This document shows, one piece after another, positions 31,951 to 43,900 of a DNA stretch of 64,000 nucleotides (its first letter is position 1; the number at the start of each line of letters is the position of its first letter). The translations under genes and the position numbers were made by a program. This DNA is from Posidonia oceanica. Lineage: Eukaryota; Streptophyta; Magnoliopsida; Alismatales; Posidoniaceae. The stretch spans positions 120,251,001 through 120,315,000 of the forward strand of contig JAZBRS010000029.1 of the NCBI GenBank assembly GCA_037176725.1, read 5' to 3'. The notes beneath the pieces are model-generated. The model was not told where the DNA came from and searched no databases. It was given only the letters and a program-made list of their open reading frames with translations.

Positions 31951-33859
31951 AATGAACAGTAAACGGCCGACGGCCATGGGCACTATAGCAGCAAGCTGCC
32001 AGCGCCCGCGACCGCCGGCACAGGGGTGCTGGAGACGCGCGGATAGGCGGAGGAGCTGCTCCCGGTGCTGGTGGAGGTCGGACGGTGATCGGCGGGGGTC
32101 GACGCGGCCTGGAACGGTCTGGAGTGCTCGCCGGAGTTCTGCAGAGTTTCAGAAAGTTCGTCCAGCCAATCGACGCAGCGACGCTGCGTTCTGAGGGCCG
32201 GAGAACATTCCTGGTACTCGTGCGGAGCTGAGACGATCGCTGGAGCCGCGTTTCGCTGCCCGGAGCGACGAGACGACCAGAGAACTGCGCCGGAGAAGAC
32301 GACCGGACCGGCGAGTGGCAACGGAGCAGGAGGGCTGGAAACTTACTTCTAAGGGGCTGAGAAGCAACAGGGGGAGAAGAGGGAGCTGAGGGCGTGAAGA
32401 AATACCTGGCTCCGCGTCTGGAACGTGCTCCCGACCTCGGCAGTTCCAGCAGTCGTCGGTGGAGGTCGTCCGGTCGCTGCGGTGATCGTCAGCCGCTCGC
32501 GAAGGTTGGAGCTGCTTCAGGACGATCTTCCGATGCTTCCCAGACGTCCGGATGCGAGCTTCGAAGCTCGGGCTAAGATCTGGCAATTTTTGGGTTCGGC
32601 AAAGTGACTGGAGGTGGGGGGGGACTGTTGCTGCTCGTCGGACTAGATGGAGCCCTCCGGGAAGTTGCTGGGAGTTTGAGGAGTGGATCTGGATGATTGG
32701 CTTGGATTTCTGGAGAGTGTGGAGAAAGATTGGAGATTGGGTTCGTTTCTGGTCTGTGGGAGGCACAGGTGTTTGTTGTGGAGTTTGCGGTCTATGGGGG
32801 ATGACCGGGCTTGAGGTCTGGTGCTCTGGAAAGGTGGATGTTCGGTGATTATCTGGGTGGAGTTTGGTGGGAAGCAATGAGCTGTGGTGGAGGGAATTGT
32901 GGAAGGATCGGTGTTGGGTTTGCAGCTGGCTCTTTGGTTATCAGGAGGTGTTTCAGGGTGGTTTCGGGTGACGAAAAGGCAGTGGGATGGTGGAGGATGA
33001 AGGCTGGTTGTTGGGTGGATTTGGGGGAGCAATTTGGAGAAGTTCTAAGGCCGGGAAGGGTGCTGGATTACTGAAAGAGGAAGGGAAGAATTTGCTGTGG
33101 ATTTCGGATGAAAAAGGAGAAGGACTGGGGTGTAGGATGCTGGGGAATTGGAGGGCTCTCTCCGGGATGCCAAGGAGGACACTCAGGCGCTCTCTTCTAC
33201 TGCTCTCTTTTTCTGGAAATTGGAGGAGGCAGAGAGGAAGAAGGAGGAAGGTCGCTCAGGTGGAGGAAATTGCAATGGAATGGGTCTCTGGTTCGCTAGC
33301 TGCTGGTTCTCTCTGATTGCTCACACTGATTGCCAACTGAAGATGATCCTCTGAAGCTCTGAAGGAATGAACGGAAGCTTATATGAGGAGGAGCTGGTTG
33401 CTGGCGCGCTGCTGAATTTTGAACTCATCGGCGGCCACTGCAGCAGACAAGAGATGGCGAGGCGACCGGCATTCAATGCCCCTTGGGAATGGTGCTGAGA
33501 TAGAGGAGGAGCGGCGAGCTGCTGGTGCTGATTGGATGGAGGCTCAAATTCAAACAATGGAGGGAGGGCTGTAGCAGTTGCTCGTGGGAGAATTCCGGTG
33601 GAAAGAAAAAATGCAGAAGGTTGAGGAAGAAGGAGGCCGGATTGTGGGCCGAGAAAAGAAAAAAAAGAAATAAGGAAGAAAGGGAGAAACGGGCTGACGG
33701 GCCCAGTAAGGGAAAAAGGGAAAGAAAAATGGGAAAGAAGGAAGAAAGAGAGGGAAAAGTGAGGAAATAAAATTAGGAAAAAATAAGTAGAAATATTAGG
33801 GTGTTTGTGTTGTGAATTAGGATCTTAATCAAATTTTTTAATGACTGTTTTGGGTTAAT

Positions 33860-33905
33860 TAGTGTGTTTTGGGCTTGATTAGGGTTTTAGGGTTTTGTTT
33901 TGTTC
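33860..33905 (-). promoter_or_regulatory. Telo-box-like repeats in LTR U3
   Basis: The minus strand reads AAAACCCTAAAACCCTAATC, two overlapping copies of the AAACCCTA telo-box, about 1.4 kb from the LTR start. TE-H has the same pair near 51385-51403. Telo-boxes act in plant promoters; activity here is not shown. Confidence 0.4.
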
Positions 33906-35254
33906 TTAATTTGTTTTCCACTTGATTAAATGTTTGTTAAATCTTTTAAATTGTTTTTTAAATTGTGTTTTTCTTGTTAAGCATTTTAGGATGTTAATTA
34001 GGATTTTTAGGATTTATTTTTATATTAATTAGGATGGGTTTTGGGTTTCTTAGTTTTGGTCTTTTAGGTTTTTTCTTTCTTAAGTCTTTTGAATTAGGTT
34101 TTTGATTTTTATTTGTTGATTTTTCTTGATGTTTAATTAGGTTTCTCTGGTTTGATGGAGAATCTTTAGGTCTTTTTAATGTGTTTCTCTTTTTCTTTTT
34201 AATTAAGTCCTTATGTTGTTTTTCTTATGTTTGTTAGGTTAAGTTTTCTTCTTTATTAATTGTTTATCCTAGGGTTTTTAATTGTTTTTCTTCTTTTTAG
34301 GGTTTGTTTTTTAATTATTTTGATAGAGTTTTCACTTTAGGTTGCTTTTGATTTTATTTCAGTTTTTTCTTGGATTTTACAGTATTTTCTTTTAGTTTGT
34401 TTTGCATTTTTTAGTTTGCATGTTTGATTTTCTTTTTAGCTTGATTTAGTTAAGTTTAGGTTTTTAATTGTTTGTTTAATGTTTTTAATTGCTTTTCTTA
34501 GAGTTCTGGTTTGTTTCTTTTACGTTTTAGATTTTTACAGATTTTTAGGGGGTTTTATGGATTTTAGTAGAGGGAAGAAAAGGAAAAGAGAAGGAGGAAG
34601 AAAATGGGAAAAGGGAGAAATAAAAAGGAAAGAGATGAGTTGGAGGGAAATGATTTTTTAAAATTCAGGGAAAATGTTAAAAATAAAGTAAAAATAGGAA
34701 TAAGATAGAGAAGGGATAGAAGCACAAAGGGGGCCCACAGTCAGGCAGGAAAAAGAGCAAGAAAGGGATGAAAAGAGAGACGATAATCAGGAGAGAGAGA
34801 GGAGAGAGAAAAAGATAATCCCGGAGAGAGAAAAGGATAATTAGGACAAATGAGAGGCTTAGAGGTCTTAGATTAGGATGAAAGTTGGTGAGTGGGTAGT
34901 CTAGGGTTTGAGGTGCTGGGTCTGAGGTTTTGGTTTGATTCTAAGAAGGTTTTGGAGGAGTTTTAGGATGTAGAAAAAGGGTAGTTTCACCTAGGTTTTT
35001 TAGGGTTTTTGGGAACGGTCTAGGTTTGAGATTTTCTAAGTTCTTGGGCAGGTTTGCTAAGTGGGTGTTGGTGGGTTTTCCTATGGATTTTGGTCAGGTT
35101 TTGAGCTTGGGAAGAGGGGTAAAGGCTTAGGTCAAGTTGGCTTGATTTTGAAGGGTAAAGAAGAGGGTTAGGGTTTGGTTTGGTTTGGGTTTGAGTCCAG
35201 CAATCACTAGGAGGGCTCCAAGTGGTCCAAGCCTGCCAAGATGGGGTGTCAACA

Positions 35255-35272
35255 GATGCCCCTCCCTGAGCA
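35255..35272 (-). other. TE-G polypurine tract
   Basis: The minus strand reads CAGGGAGGGGCATC directly before the LTR start TGTTGACACCCC. It lies inside a 12-bp perfect inverted repeat (35239-35250 with 35311-35322). Confidence 0.8.
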
Positions 35273-35681
35273 AGGTCAAGCGGAGCGAGGCCGCTGCTCA
35301 GGATTGACAAGACACCCCATCTGACCGGCGGGAGCAGCGGGTTGCTATGGGCGTGAGCTACTTATTCGGCGGATGCACCGAAAATCGTAGCCTACTGCCG
35401 CAATGCAGGATGCAGGGTGCAGATGGATGATGCTAAGTGTGCAATGCATGCTAATGCAAATGCAATGCAAGAGTTAGTACAAAAGTTAGCCAATTAGAGG
35501 AAATTGCTGATGCTGTGCAAGTGACGCCGATGATACTAAAGTAGTATGCAGTGCTAGCTGAGAAGATGCAGAGATGATGCGAGAAAATGCTAAAAGGATG
35601 AGCAGCTCGTCCCCGCTCGGGGAGCAAGCTAGCAGAAGAGAAAAGAGGGGTGCGAGGGGAGAGAGGCCAACTCTCCTATCG

Positions 35682-35685
<4 letters not shown>

Positions 35686-35712
<27 letters not shown>
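35686..35712. repeat. A27 homopolymer
   Basis: Twenty-seven consecutive A bases in the TE-G 3' untranslated region. TE-H has only three A bases at the matching place (53396-53399), so this is a local slippage expansion. Confidence 0.95.
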
Positions 35713-35759
35713 GGTGCATGACTTTGCCTTCCTGGGGCAAGGCCACGCCAAAAAAGGTG

Positions 35760-36740
35760 ATAAGGTGACGGGCTTATCGTCCGGATAGTTTACGGTCCTA
35801 TCAGCCTGGAGCGATAGTTTAGGTTATCAGCCTCGAGCAGTTGTGAGTGATAGTTACTGGATATCAGCCGTATAACATGGTTGTGTGGGATAGTTTACAG
35901 TCCTATCAACTGGCGGATAGTTTACAGACCTATCAACTGGCGGATAGCTTACAGACCTATCAACTGGCGGATAGTTTACAGACCTATCAACTGGCGGATA
36001 GTTTACAGACCTATCAACTGGAAGCCACAAACCATGAGTGATAGTTACTGGGTGTCAGCCGTATAACGCAAATGCCGGATAGTTTACAGTCCTATCAACT
36101 GGAGCAATAGTTTACAGACCTATCAACTGGCGGATAGTTTACAGTCCTATCAACTGGCGAATAGTTTACAGTCCTATCAACTGGAAACGGCATTGCGAGG
36201 GACAGTTACTGGGTGTCAACCGTATAACATGATTGTGCGTGATAGTTTAGGATATCAGCCTAGCGATAGTTTACAGTCCTATCAACTGGAACGATAGTTT
36301 ACAGTCCTATCAACTGGCGAATAGTTTACAGGCCTATCAACTGGAACGCGCAATGATGAGGGATAGTTACTGGATATCAGCCGTATAATGCAATTGCTGG
36401 TGATAGTTTAGGGTATCAGCCTAGCGATAGTTTACAGTCCTATCAACTGGCGGATAGTTTACAGACCTATCAACTGGACCGATAGTTTACAGACCTATCA
36501 ACTGGAAACCGCAATTGCAAGGGACAGTTACTGGATGTCAGCCGTATAACACAACTGTGGGCCAACCATGGATCGGCCCAGATGATAGTTTAGGTTATCA
36601 GCCTGAGAGTGCTTGATTGTTGATAGTTTAGAATATCAGCCTGAGAGTACTTGATTGTTGATAGTTTAGGATATCAGCCTGAGAGTGCTTGATTGTTTGA
36701 TAGTTTAGGATATCAGCCTGAGAGTGCTTGATTGTTTGAT
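35760..36740. repeat. TE-G hairpin array (27-bp unit)
   Basis: The unit CGGATAGTTTACAGACCTATC plus AACTGG repeats every 27 bp, with interspersed GATAGTTACTGGATATC and GATAGTTTAGGATATC units. Each unit has a short stem (GATAG/CTATC or GATA/TATC). The TE-H counterpart is 53459-54470, where many units have GACAG/CTGTC instead. Confidence 0.9.
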
Positions 36741-37250
36741 AAGAGGGGATGAGATAATGATGAGAGGCTATTGCTAAAGAGGGGGCGAGATCATGATGAG
36801 AGGCTATTGCTAAAGAGGGGGTGAGATCATGATGAGAGTTATTGCTAAAGAAGGGGATGAGGTAATGATGAGAGTTATTGCTAAAGAGGGGGTGAGATAA
36901 TGATGAGAGCTATTGCTAAAGAGGGGGATGAGATCATGATGAGAGCTATTGCTAAAGAGGGGGTGAGATCATGATGAGAGGCTATTGCTAAAGAGGGGCT
37001 GAGATCATGATGAGAGTTATTGCTAAAGAGGGGGTGAGATAATGATGAGAGCTATTGCTAAAGAGGGGGATGAGATCATGATGAGAGCTATTGCTAAAGA
37101 GGGGGTGAGATCATGATGAGAGTTATTGCTAAAGAGGGGGTGAGATAATGATGAGAGCTATTGCTAAAGAGGGGGTGAGATCATGATGAGAGCTATTGCT
37201 AAAAAGGGGGTGAGATCATGATGAGAATGATTGATTGATAAGATATCGGA
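36741..37250. repeat. TE-G 36-bp tandem array
   Basis: The unit, GCTATTGCTAAAGAGGGGG followed by TGAGATCATGATGAGAG, is 36 bp and occurs about 13 times. Counterpart in TE-H at 54540-54860. Confidence 0.9.
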
Positions 37251-37990
37251 CTTATCGGTCGGCAAAGAGGGGATGAGGTAATGATGAGAGCTATTGCTAA
37301 AGAGGGGGATGAGATCATGATGAGAATGATTGATTGATAAGATATCGGACTTATCGGCCGGCAAAGAGGGGATGAGGTAATAATGAGAATGATTGATTGA
37401 TAAGATATCGGACTTATCAGCCGGCAAAGAGGGGATGAGGTAATGATGAGAATGATTGATTGATAAGATATCGGACTTATCAGCCGGCAAAGAGGAGATG
37501 AGGTAATGATGAGAAGAAATCATCCTATGACACCAGAAATATCATAGGGGAAAGAGGGGGAGAATGATACCAAGGGGCGATCAAAAGATGCCCCTAGTGT
37601 CAGGATGACACCAGGGGTTGGCCAGCGCGTCCTTGGCATCGAAAGTAGAGGGTGATGACAAGATTGTCGTGCTTGTCAGATGAGTAGTTTGGGGTACCAG
37701 CCCGTAGATGATGATCCAGCTGGGGATGACCAGCTGGGGATGATGACAGGTTGACGGACCTATCACCGAGCAGTTTGGGGTGCCAGCCCGCAGATGACTC
37801 AGCTGGGGATGATCAGCTGAGGAGGATGACAGGTTGACGGACCTTTCGCCGAGCAGTTTGGGGTGCCAGCCCGCAGGGGACTCAGCTGGGGATGATCAGC
37901 TGAGGCGGATGGCAGGTTGACGGACCTTTCGCCGAGCAGTTTGGGGTGCCAGCCTGCTGAGGACTCAGCTGGGGATGACCAGCTGGAGAT
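37251..37990. repeat. TE-G mixed hairpin repeats
   Basis: Four GATAAG/CTTATC units (37230-37490), then a CCCCTAGTGTC/GACACCAGGGG hairpin (37591-37617) and GACAAG/CTTGTC (37657-37677). About three units of an 80- to 85-bp repeat with GACAGGTTGACGGACC, GCAGTTTGGGGTGCCAGCC and CAGCTGGGGATGATCAGCTG follow. Confidence 0.85.
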
Positions 37991-38265
37991 GCCGAATGGC
38001 GTAGCTTGACGACGCAGGTCCGCAGAGGTTCCAGACTCCGGATTGGGTGCTAAGGACTTCGCTGCGTTGTGATGGCTGCAAGTCTGGCCAGAGGGCCCGA
38101 GATGATGATGATAATGAATATGCAATGCATTGAATAGTCTTGAAGTGCAAGCAGATAGCAGAAACAGTTTTTCATTTATAAAGCTTGATGAGTACAATGC
38201 CTGTGGCAGGCCAAAAGATGTACAGCATGACTTGAAAGAAGACCACATGATGGTTGCACAAGGGT

Positions 38266-39468
38266 CTAGTCAGTTCGGGCCTTCTTCGACTGCCTGGAGT
38301 CGGGGAATAGGGGGCCGCCTGGCGGGACCTCAGTGATAGGCCAGAGCTCTCGGACTTCAGCTTCATATTCTGGGGTGCATCCTACACCTCTCACAGCTGC
38401 AATGTCTGTCGATTGGACCCCATGCTGCATCAGACTAGCGAGCTTCTTGGTTGGGGCAGTCGTGTTGAGAGGGTACAGTTGTAGAAGCTCGGGTGCTGTA
38501 CTGTCAATGAAGGCGCCCTGCTGGAAGCCGAACTGGCGCATGACCCTGATTGGATGGTACTCTACGCCTGCTGTGAAGCCTGGTAGAATGATCAGCCGCG
38601 TGTCGCGTGCGCTGAAGAAGACAGTAAATGGCTCGGCTACAGAGGGGACAATACGCCAGGTTACAGCGTTGTCAGTCAGTGCTGACAGCCTTTCGTATTC
38701 TTCTTTGACGCTCTTTTCTGTCTTGGCACGGGCGCTGCTACAGTAAGCTTCAAAGGCATGCACTTGAGGGCGCAGGAGGTTCATCTCTAAGTGCGCGGTC
38801 AGCCAGACTTGTATGAGTGCTCCGTAACCGTGGAAGTGGCGGCAGCGATGAGAGATGCGGTCCAGCCCGCGATAGGTCTCTGCTAGAACAACTGGTGCCA
38901 GGTCTATGTGCTGGGTCACCACAGCTAGTGCTATCTCTACAACCTCAATGGCCACTATTAGTCGGCCATGAGTAAAGATTAGTTCGCCCAGGAAGCGGAT
39001 AACAAACCCTCGGAGCCACAGCTCATCTCCGAGTTCTGCGCGCTTGTTCATGATATCACCGAAGTGCGCAAGGCGAAGCATAGGTTCAGGCCCACTGGTG
39101 CAGATTAGCTTCTGTTGGCAGGTTCGAGTAGGGAGCCCAGTTAGCTAGCTCAGGACCTTGAGATATCCATCTCGCCTCATGAAAACAGGCAGCCCCATGA
39201 TCTTTGAAAAGCCGCAGATCCGACGCACCTCTTCCAGTGTAGGTGTCAGCTCAGTTTTGCCAAAGCGAAAGACATGGTGCGCCGGTTTCCAGAATCTTGC
39301 GGCGGCACACAGAAGGTGACGGCTGACTTCCACATCAGCAGCCTTCAGCAGTTTAGTTGGGATCCCCCAGAGGCGCAGCTTCTCACAGTCTTCTTGAGTG
39401 AGCCTGCCGATCCATTCTCGCAGGGTTTCCGAGTAGTGTGCTGGAGTTAACAGAGTAGGGAAGCCCAT
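38266..39468 (-). pseudogene. TE-G additional ORF, plant-mobile-domain/DUF7745-like, with in-frame TAG
   Basis: Starting at the conserved ATG (39468, MGFPTLLTPAH), one frame runs about 400 codons to the stop at 38266, broken by a TAG at 39145-39147. The first part has FRFGKTELTPTLEEVRRICG, which resembles the N-terminal region of plant-mobile-domain/DUF7745 proteins. The second part is helix-rich (LRGFVIRFLGELIFTHGRL, LDRISHRCRHFHG) and ends in a basic tail (SRQSKKARTD). TE-H carries the same TAG. The frame is otherwise intact, so either the stop is old, or it is read through or spliced. Function in the element is unknown; the family link is by motif resemblance only. Confidence 0.6.
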
Positions 39469-39504
39469 TGCACATATCGCAGAGATACAGGCTGATAGCT
39501 GCAA

Positions 39505-40977
39505 AGCTTGAAGGTACCTGCTATCAATAAACAGTCAGATCTCGCAGGCATATAATCTTTGATAGAAAGCAGAATCTGAGGCTGATAAAGTAGTTCCATA
39601 TGCATTTAGCAGTTAATAACAGAACATGGCAGTTAAGCATAAGTAAGCAAAGGAGATCTGCAGTAGTCTTGTAAAAACAGGGGCGAGGGCCGGCAGGAGA
39701 TCTGGACCAACGCGGCTCGAGTGGCGTCAATGCGCTCTACTGGGGAGGAGTACTGTCTCAGGGTCGAAGCGCGTTGCAGAGTGGAGAGATTGATAGAAGA
39801 GGAATGATAGAAGAGGATGCATGTATGCATGATGCAGTGATTAATGTGCTTATGAAGTGGTTAGTGTGCTTAGATGGATGAATATGCTTGGATGGATGAG
39901 TATGCTTTGATGCCCTCAGCATACGGAGTGCTTTGGTGCCTGCTGCAAAGGAAGGGAGTGGTCCCAGACTCACTAGGCCCTACCTAGACTCTTGGCTTGC
40001 TGGTGGCGCTCCGGGACCGGTTGTTGGCATTGTACAGGTGGTGGTGTGGTGAGGACAGGCTAATGGCCAAACTCTCAGGACCTACACCTATTCTTTCAGC
40101 TCTCTCTTTTTTTTTTATTTGATTTCTCCCTCATAGGTATGCAGTCTTTCTCTGCCCCTAGCCAGGAGAGGGTGTGTGTTCGCTCTTGGAGGGATGTGGT
40201 AGATTCTTTTAAGCTCGACATGCTGGGGATCTCTAGTAAAGTATGGGGGATAATGGTGCCTGTGTTTTTCGGGCTACATTTTGCCTTTTTCTTCTTTTTT
40301 TGTTTTTTGCTTTGCTTGCTTTTTTCCCTTTTTTTTTTTGGGTTTTTGTTCTATCTCCTTTTTTCTTTTCCTTTTTTTTTTGCTTGATTTTTTTTTTTTC
40401 AGGCTTTTGCTATCCTCATTTTGGTGGCAAAAGGAGGGTGTTTGAATTGTAATGGATCTAGGCTTTGGGTCTGCTGTGTGATGGGTAGAAGGAGCAGGGC
40501 TAGACTGCACACCCCTATCTCTAGGGCCGGCTTCTGTCTTCGTCTTCTGTTCCTTGGATGTGCCCAAACCTAGGTGTCTACTCTCACTTTTTCCAGACTC
40601 ACATCCTAACATCTTTTCTCCCTCAGAGGTGTATGTCCTTATGAGATTAGGCAGTTCGCCTGTCCTGATTGGTGGTGACTCCCTCACTAGCTAAGACATC
40701 TAAGTAGTGCCGGGTGAGGTAGGGCGGACTCTTTCCAGAGCAGGCAAGCACTTCCGGTCTTCATCACCGGGCCAAAGATGCAATGCATGATTTGAAGGGA
40801 TGACGATGATGATTTGAAGAGAGATGATGGATGTTTTTGAGAAGATGACGATGATGATTTGAAAAGAGAGAATGCAAGAGCTGAAAGGATGACGATGATG
40901 ATTTGAAATAGAGGTTGCAAGAGGTGAGAATGCAAGTGCAAGTGGGAGAAGGGCATCTGCAACGGGGCCGCCTTCGG
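39505..40977 (-). other. TE-G spacer between pol and additional ORF
   Basis: Non-coding and related along its length to 57603-59139 in TE-H and partly to 19060-19955 in TE-E. It includes a plus-strand T/C tract ending TTTTTTTTTCAGGC near 40402, CCGGGTGAGG near 40710, and repeated GACGATGATGATTTGAA words (about 40803-40910). Confidence 0.6.
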
Positions 40978-43900
40978 CTACTGATAGTACTTCTTGAGAT
41001 AGCAGAGGTTGACGGGCTCAGCTTGCTCGACCCAGTCCATATCCTCAAGAGTTACTGCGCCTCCCGAGAAGATCTGCTTGACCACAAAGGGGCCACGCCA
41101 ATTGGGTCGGAATTTCCCTCGACCATCAGGCAAATGAATGGCGCGCAAGACAAGGTCCCCTGGCTGAAAGTTTCTGGGCTGGACCTTCTTCAAGAATGCT
41201 CTGGCCATCCGCTTCTGATAGCAGTGAGCGTTGTGCATAGCTTGCAGTCTGCGCTCATCAATTAAGTTCAGTTGGATGCAGCGGTCTTCGACCCATTCTG
41301 CTTCTTCCAACTCCGCTTCCCGCAGGATCCGTAGAGAGGGGATCTCTACTTCAACAGGTAACACCGCTTCCATTCTGTACACCAGAGAGTATGGGGTGGC
41401 TCCTGTAGAGGTCCGGATTGATGTCCTGTACGCCCAGAGTGCGTACGGGAGCTTGTCGTGCCAATCCTTGTGGGTTTCTGCCATTTTCTTCAGGATTTTG
41501 ACAATGTTCTTGTTTGCAGACTCCACTGCTCCGTTCATCTGTGGTCGATAGGGCGAGGATCGATGATTCTTGATCTTGAGACTTTGCAGGTATTCCTCGA
41601 TCCTTTTGGCAATGAAGTTTGTGCCATTATCAGAGATGACTGAGTGTGGGACCCCATATCGGGCAACGATACTGTTCTTGATAAACTTTTCTGTTGCCAC
41701 AGCGGTGACTGTCCTGTAAGAGGCTGCTTCCACCCACTTGGTGAAGTAATCGATCGCTACCAGAATGTAACGATGACCATTTGAAGTAGCAGGGTGGATG
41801 GCGCCGATGACATCGATCCCCCAAGTGGAGAATGGTCATGGCGAAGACATGTTATGCAGCTGTTGCGGGGGGACCTTGATGAAGTTACCCTGGATTTGAT
41901 AGTTATGGCATCTACGCACGAACCGGCAGCAGTCGGCTTCCATGGTCTGCCAGAAATATCCTTGAAGCATGATCTTCTTGGCCAGGAGGACGCCGTTCAT
42001 GTGCGGGCCACAAGTCCCTGCATGCACTTGAAGCATCAGCGTGTCAGCCTCCGATTTGTTCAGGCAGCGTAGTAGCATCTGATTGTATGACCTTCTGTAC
42101 AGCTGCCCGACCCCCAACACATACTTTGACGCCAGACGCACTAGAGTTCTCTTGTCTGCTGCTGCGGTATCGGGAGGAAAACTGCCAGACTCCAGGAAAG
42201 ATTTTATATCTTGATACCAGGGCTGTTCCTCTGCTGGATCCGCCTCTTCTATGTTCAGGCAATATGCAGGCTGCTCAATGCAAGTAACAAATACATCCAC
42301 TGCACCGTCTTCAGATATAGTGAGCCAGGATGCCAAAGTTGCCAATGCGTCTGCGTACGCGTTCTTGGCTCTGTTCATGTATGTGAAGCAGATGCTCTCA
42401 AATTCTTCCATCAGCCTCAGCAGGTGTTCGTGATACGGCACGAGCTTGGGATCTTTTGTCCTCCAGTTGCCGTTCACCTGAGAAATTACCAGCATGGCAT
42501 CGCCGTGCACATGCAGCTTCTGCGCCTTGTGCTCGAGGGCGACCTTCAACCCTAGGATGCATGCTTCATACTCTGCTTCATAGTTTGTGCAGGTGAAAGT
42601 CAGCTTCCTCGCGAAGGGAATCATCTGTCCCTGGGGCGTGGTCAGCACTGTGCCTACGCCTCGGCCCTTTTTGTTGACAGCGCCATCAAAGTAGAGCTGC
42701 CATTCCTCTTATTCTTCAGGATTTTTCTCCTCAGGGCCCTCCATTGCGAAGAGGATGTCCTCATCAGGGAACTGCGTTTGGAGGGGTTGGTATTCAGGCA
42801 GAGGAAGGTCAGCAAGATGGTCTACCATGGCCTGACCCTTCATGGATTTCTGTGTGACAAAGGTGATGTCGTACTGAGACAATAACACCTGCCACTTAGC
42901 ACATCTGCCTACCATGGCCGGCTTTTGAAATAGGAACTTGATAGGATCATGCCGGCATAAGAGCTGAACTGGGTATGCCATCATGTAGTGCCTTAGTTTC
43001 TGTGCAGCCCAGACAAGGGACAAACAGGTCTTCTCTAGTGTACTGTACCTGGCTTCGCATTCATTAAATTTCTTGCTCAGGTAATAGATGGCGCGCTCCC
43101 TTCTACCAGATTCGTCATGTTGGCCCAAGACGGCGCCCATGGAATGCTGCGTGGTAGAAAGGTAGAGAAGCAAAGGTCTCCCTGGTGTAGGCGGGACTAG
43201 GACAGGAGGCTTGATCAACAGCTGCTTGATCTTGGCAAATGCAGCCTGACACTCCTCGCTCCAGTGAATCTACGCATTCTTCTTCAAGAGCTTGAATATG
43301 GGTTCGCAGATGGGCGTAAGCTGTGCAATAAAGCGACTGATATATTGTAAACGCCCAAGCAGACTTCTGACTTCTTTTTCAGTTCTGGGGGGTGGCATGT
43401 CCACGATGGCTTGTGCTTTCAACGGGTCCACCTCAATCCCCCTTTGGCTAACAATGTAGCCGAGCAATTTGCCAGAAGTCACCCCGAATACGCACTTCTT
43501 GGGATTCAGGCGCAGCTTGTACTTCCGTAGACGGTCAAAGAGCTTTTTGAGACAGGTAAGATGATCTTCAGGCTCTTTGGTTTTAGCAATCATGTCGTCT
43601 ACATAGACCTCTACTTCTTGGTGCATGAGGTCGTGGAACAGCGCAGTCATGGCCCTCTGATAGGTCGCACCAGCATTTTTCAGGCCGAACGGCATGACTT
43701 GGTAGCAGAAGACTCCCCAAAGGGTGATGAATGAAGTCTTTTCCATGTCTTCTTCTGCCATTTTAATCTGATTATATCTAGAAAAGCCGTCCATGAAGGA
43801 GAGCATCTTGTGGCCTGCTGTATTGTCGACTAGGACGTCAATGTGAGGCAGGGGGAAGTCGTCCTTGGGACTCGCCTTGTTCAGGTCCCTGTAGTCGATG

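Larger units (their letters stand above)
29306..35254 (-). mobile_element. TE-G 3' LTR (about 5.9 kb)
   Basis: The edges are TGTAGTAATCCC at 29306 and GGGGTGTCAACA at 35254. Left to right it contains a conserved block (29390-29720), a 30-bp minisatellite (29930-30240) and a block with the possible splice donor (30679). The AT-rich array (30900-31950), GC-rich zone (31950-33340), purine tracts and a T/G-rich zone follow. The closest relative in the window is the TE-H 3' LTR; the two belong to different elements and are not a pair. ORFs inside follow composition or repeat period. Confidence 0.85.

Noticed and set aside
33880..33900. Interstitial telomere
   Set aside because: Only two TAGGGTTT copies occur inside an LTR, with the same pair in the sister LTR; more likely telo-box motifs or chance.
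35686..35712. A27 run as the tail of a LINE, SINE or processed gene copy
   Set aside because: Both flanks align with the TE-H 3' region, where only three A bases occur, so it is slippage in place.
35900..36500. Regular 27-bp repeat as a CRISPR-like array
   Set aside because: The repeats are contiguous with no unique spacers, and the setting is a plant retrotransposon.
40139..40452. Plus-strand Phe/Leu-rich ORFs (also 58327-58741)
   Set aside because: They are translations of a T/C tract with no conserved frame between the two copies.
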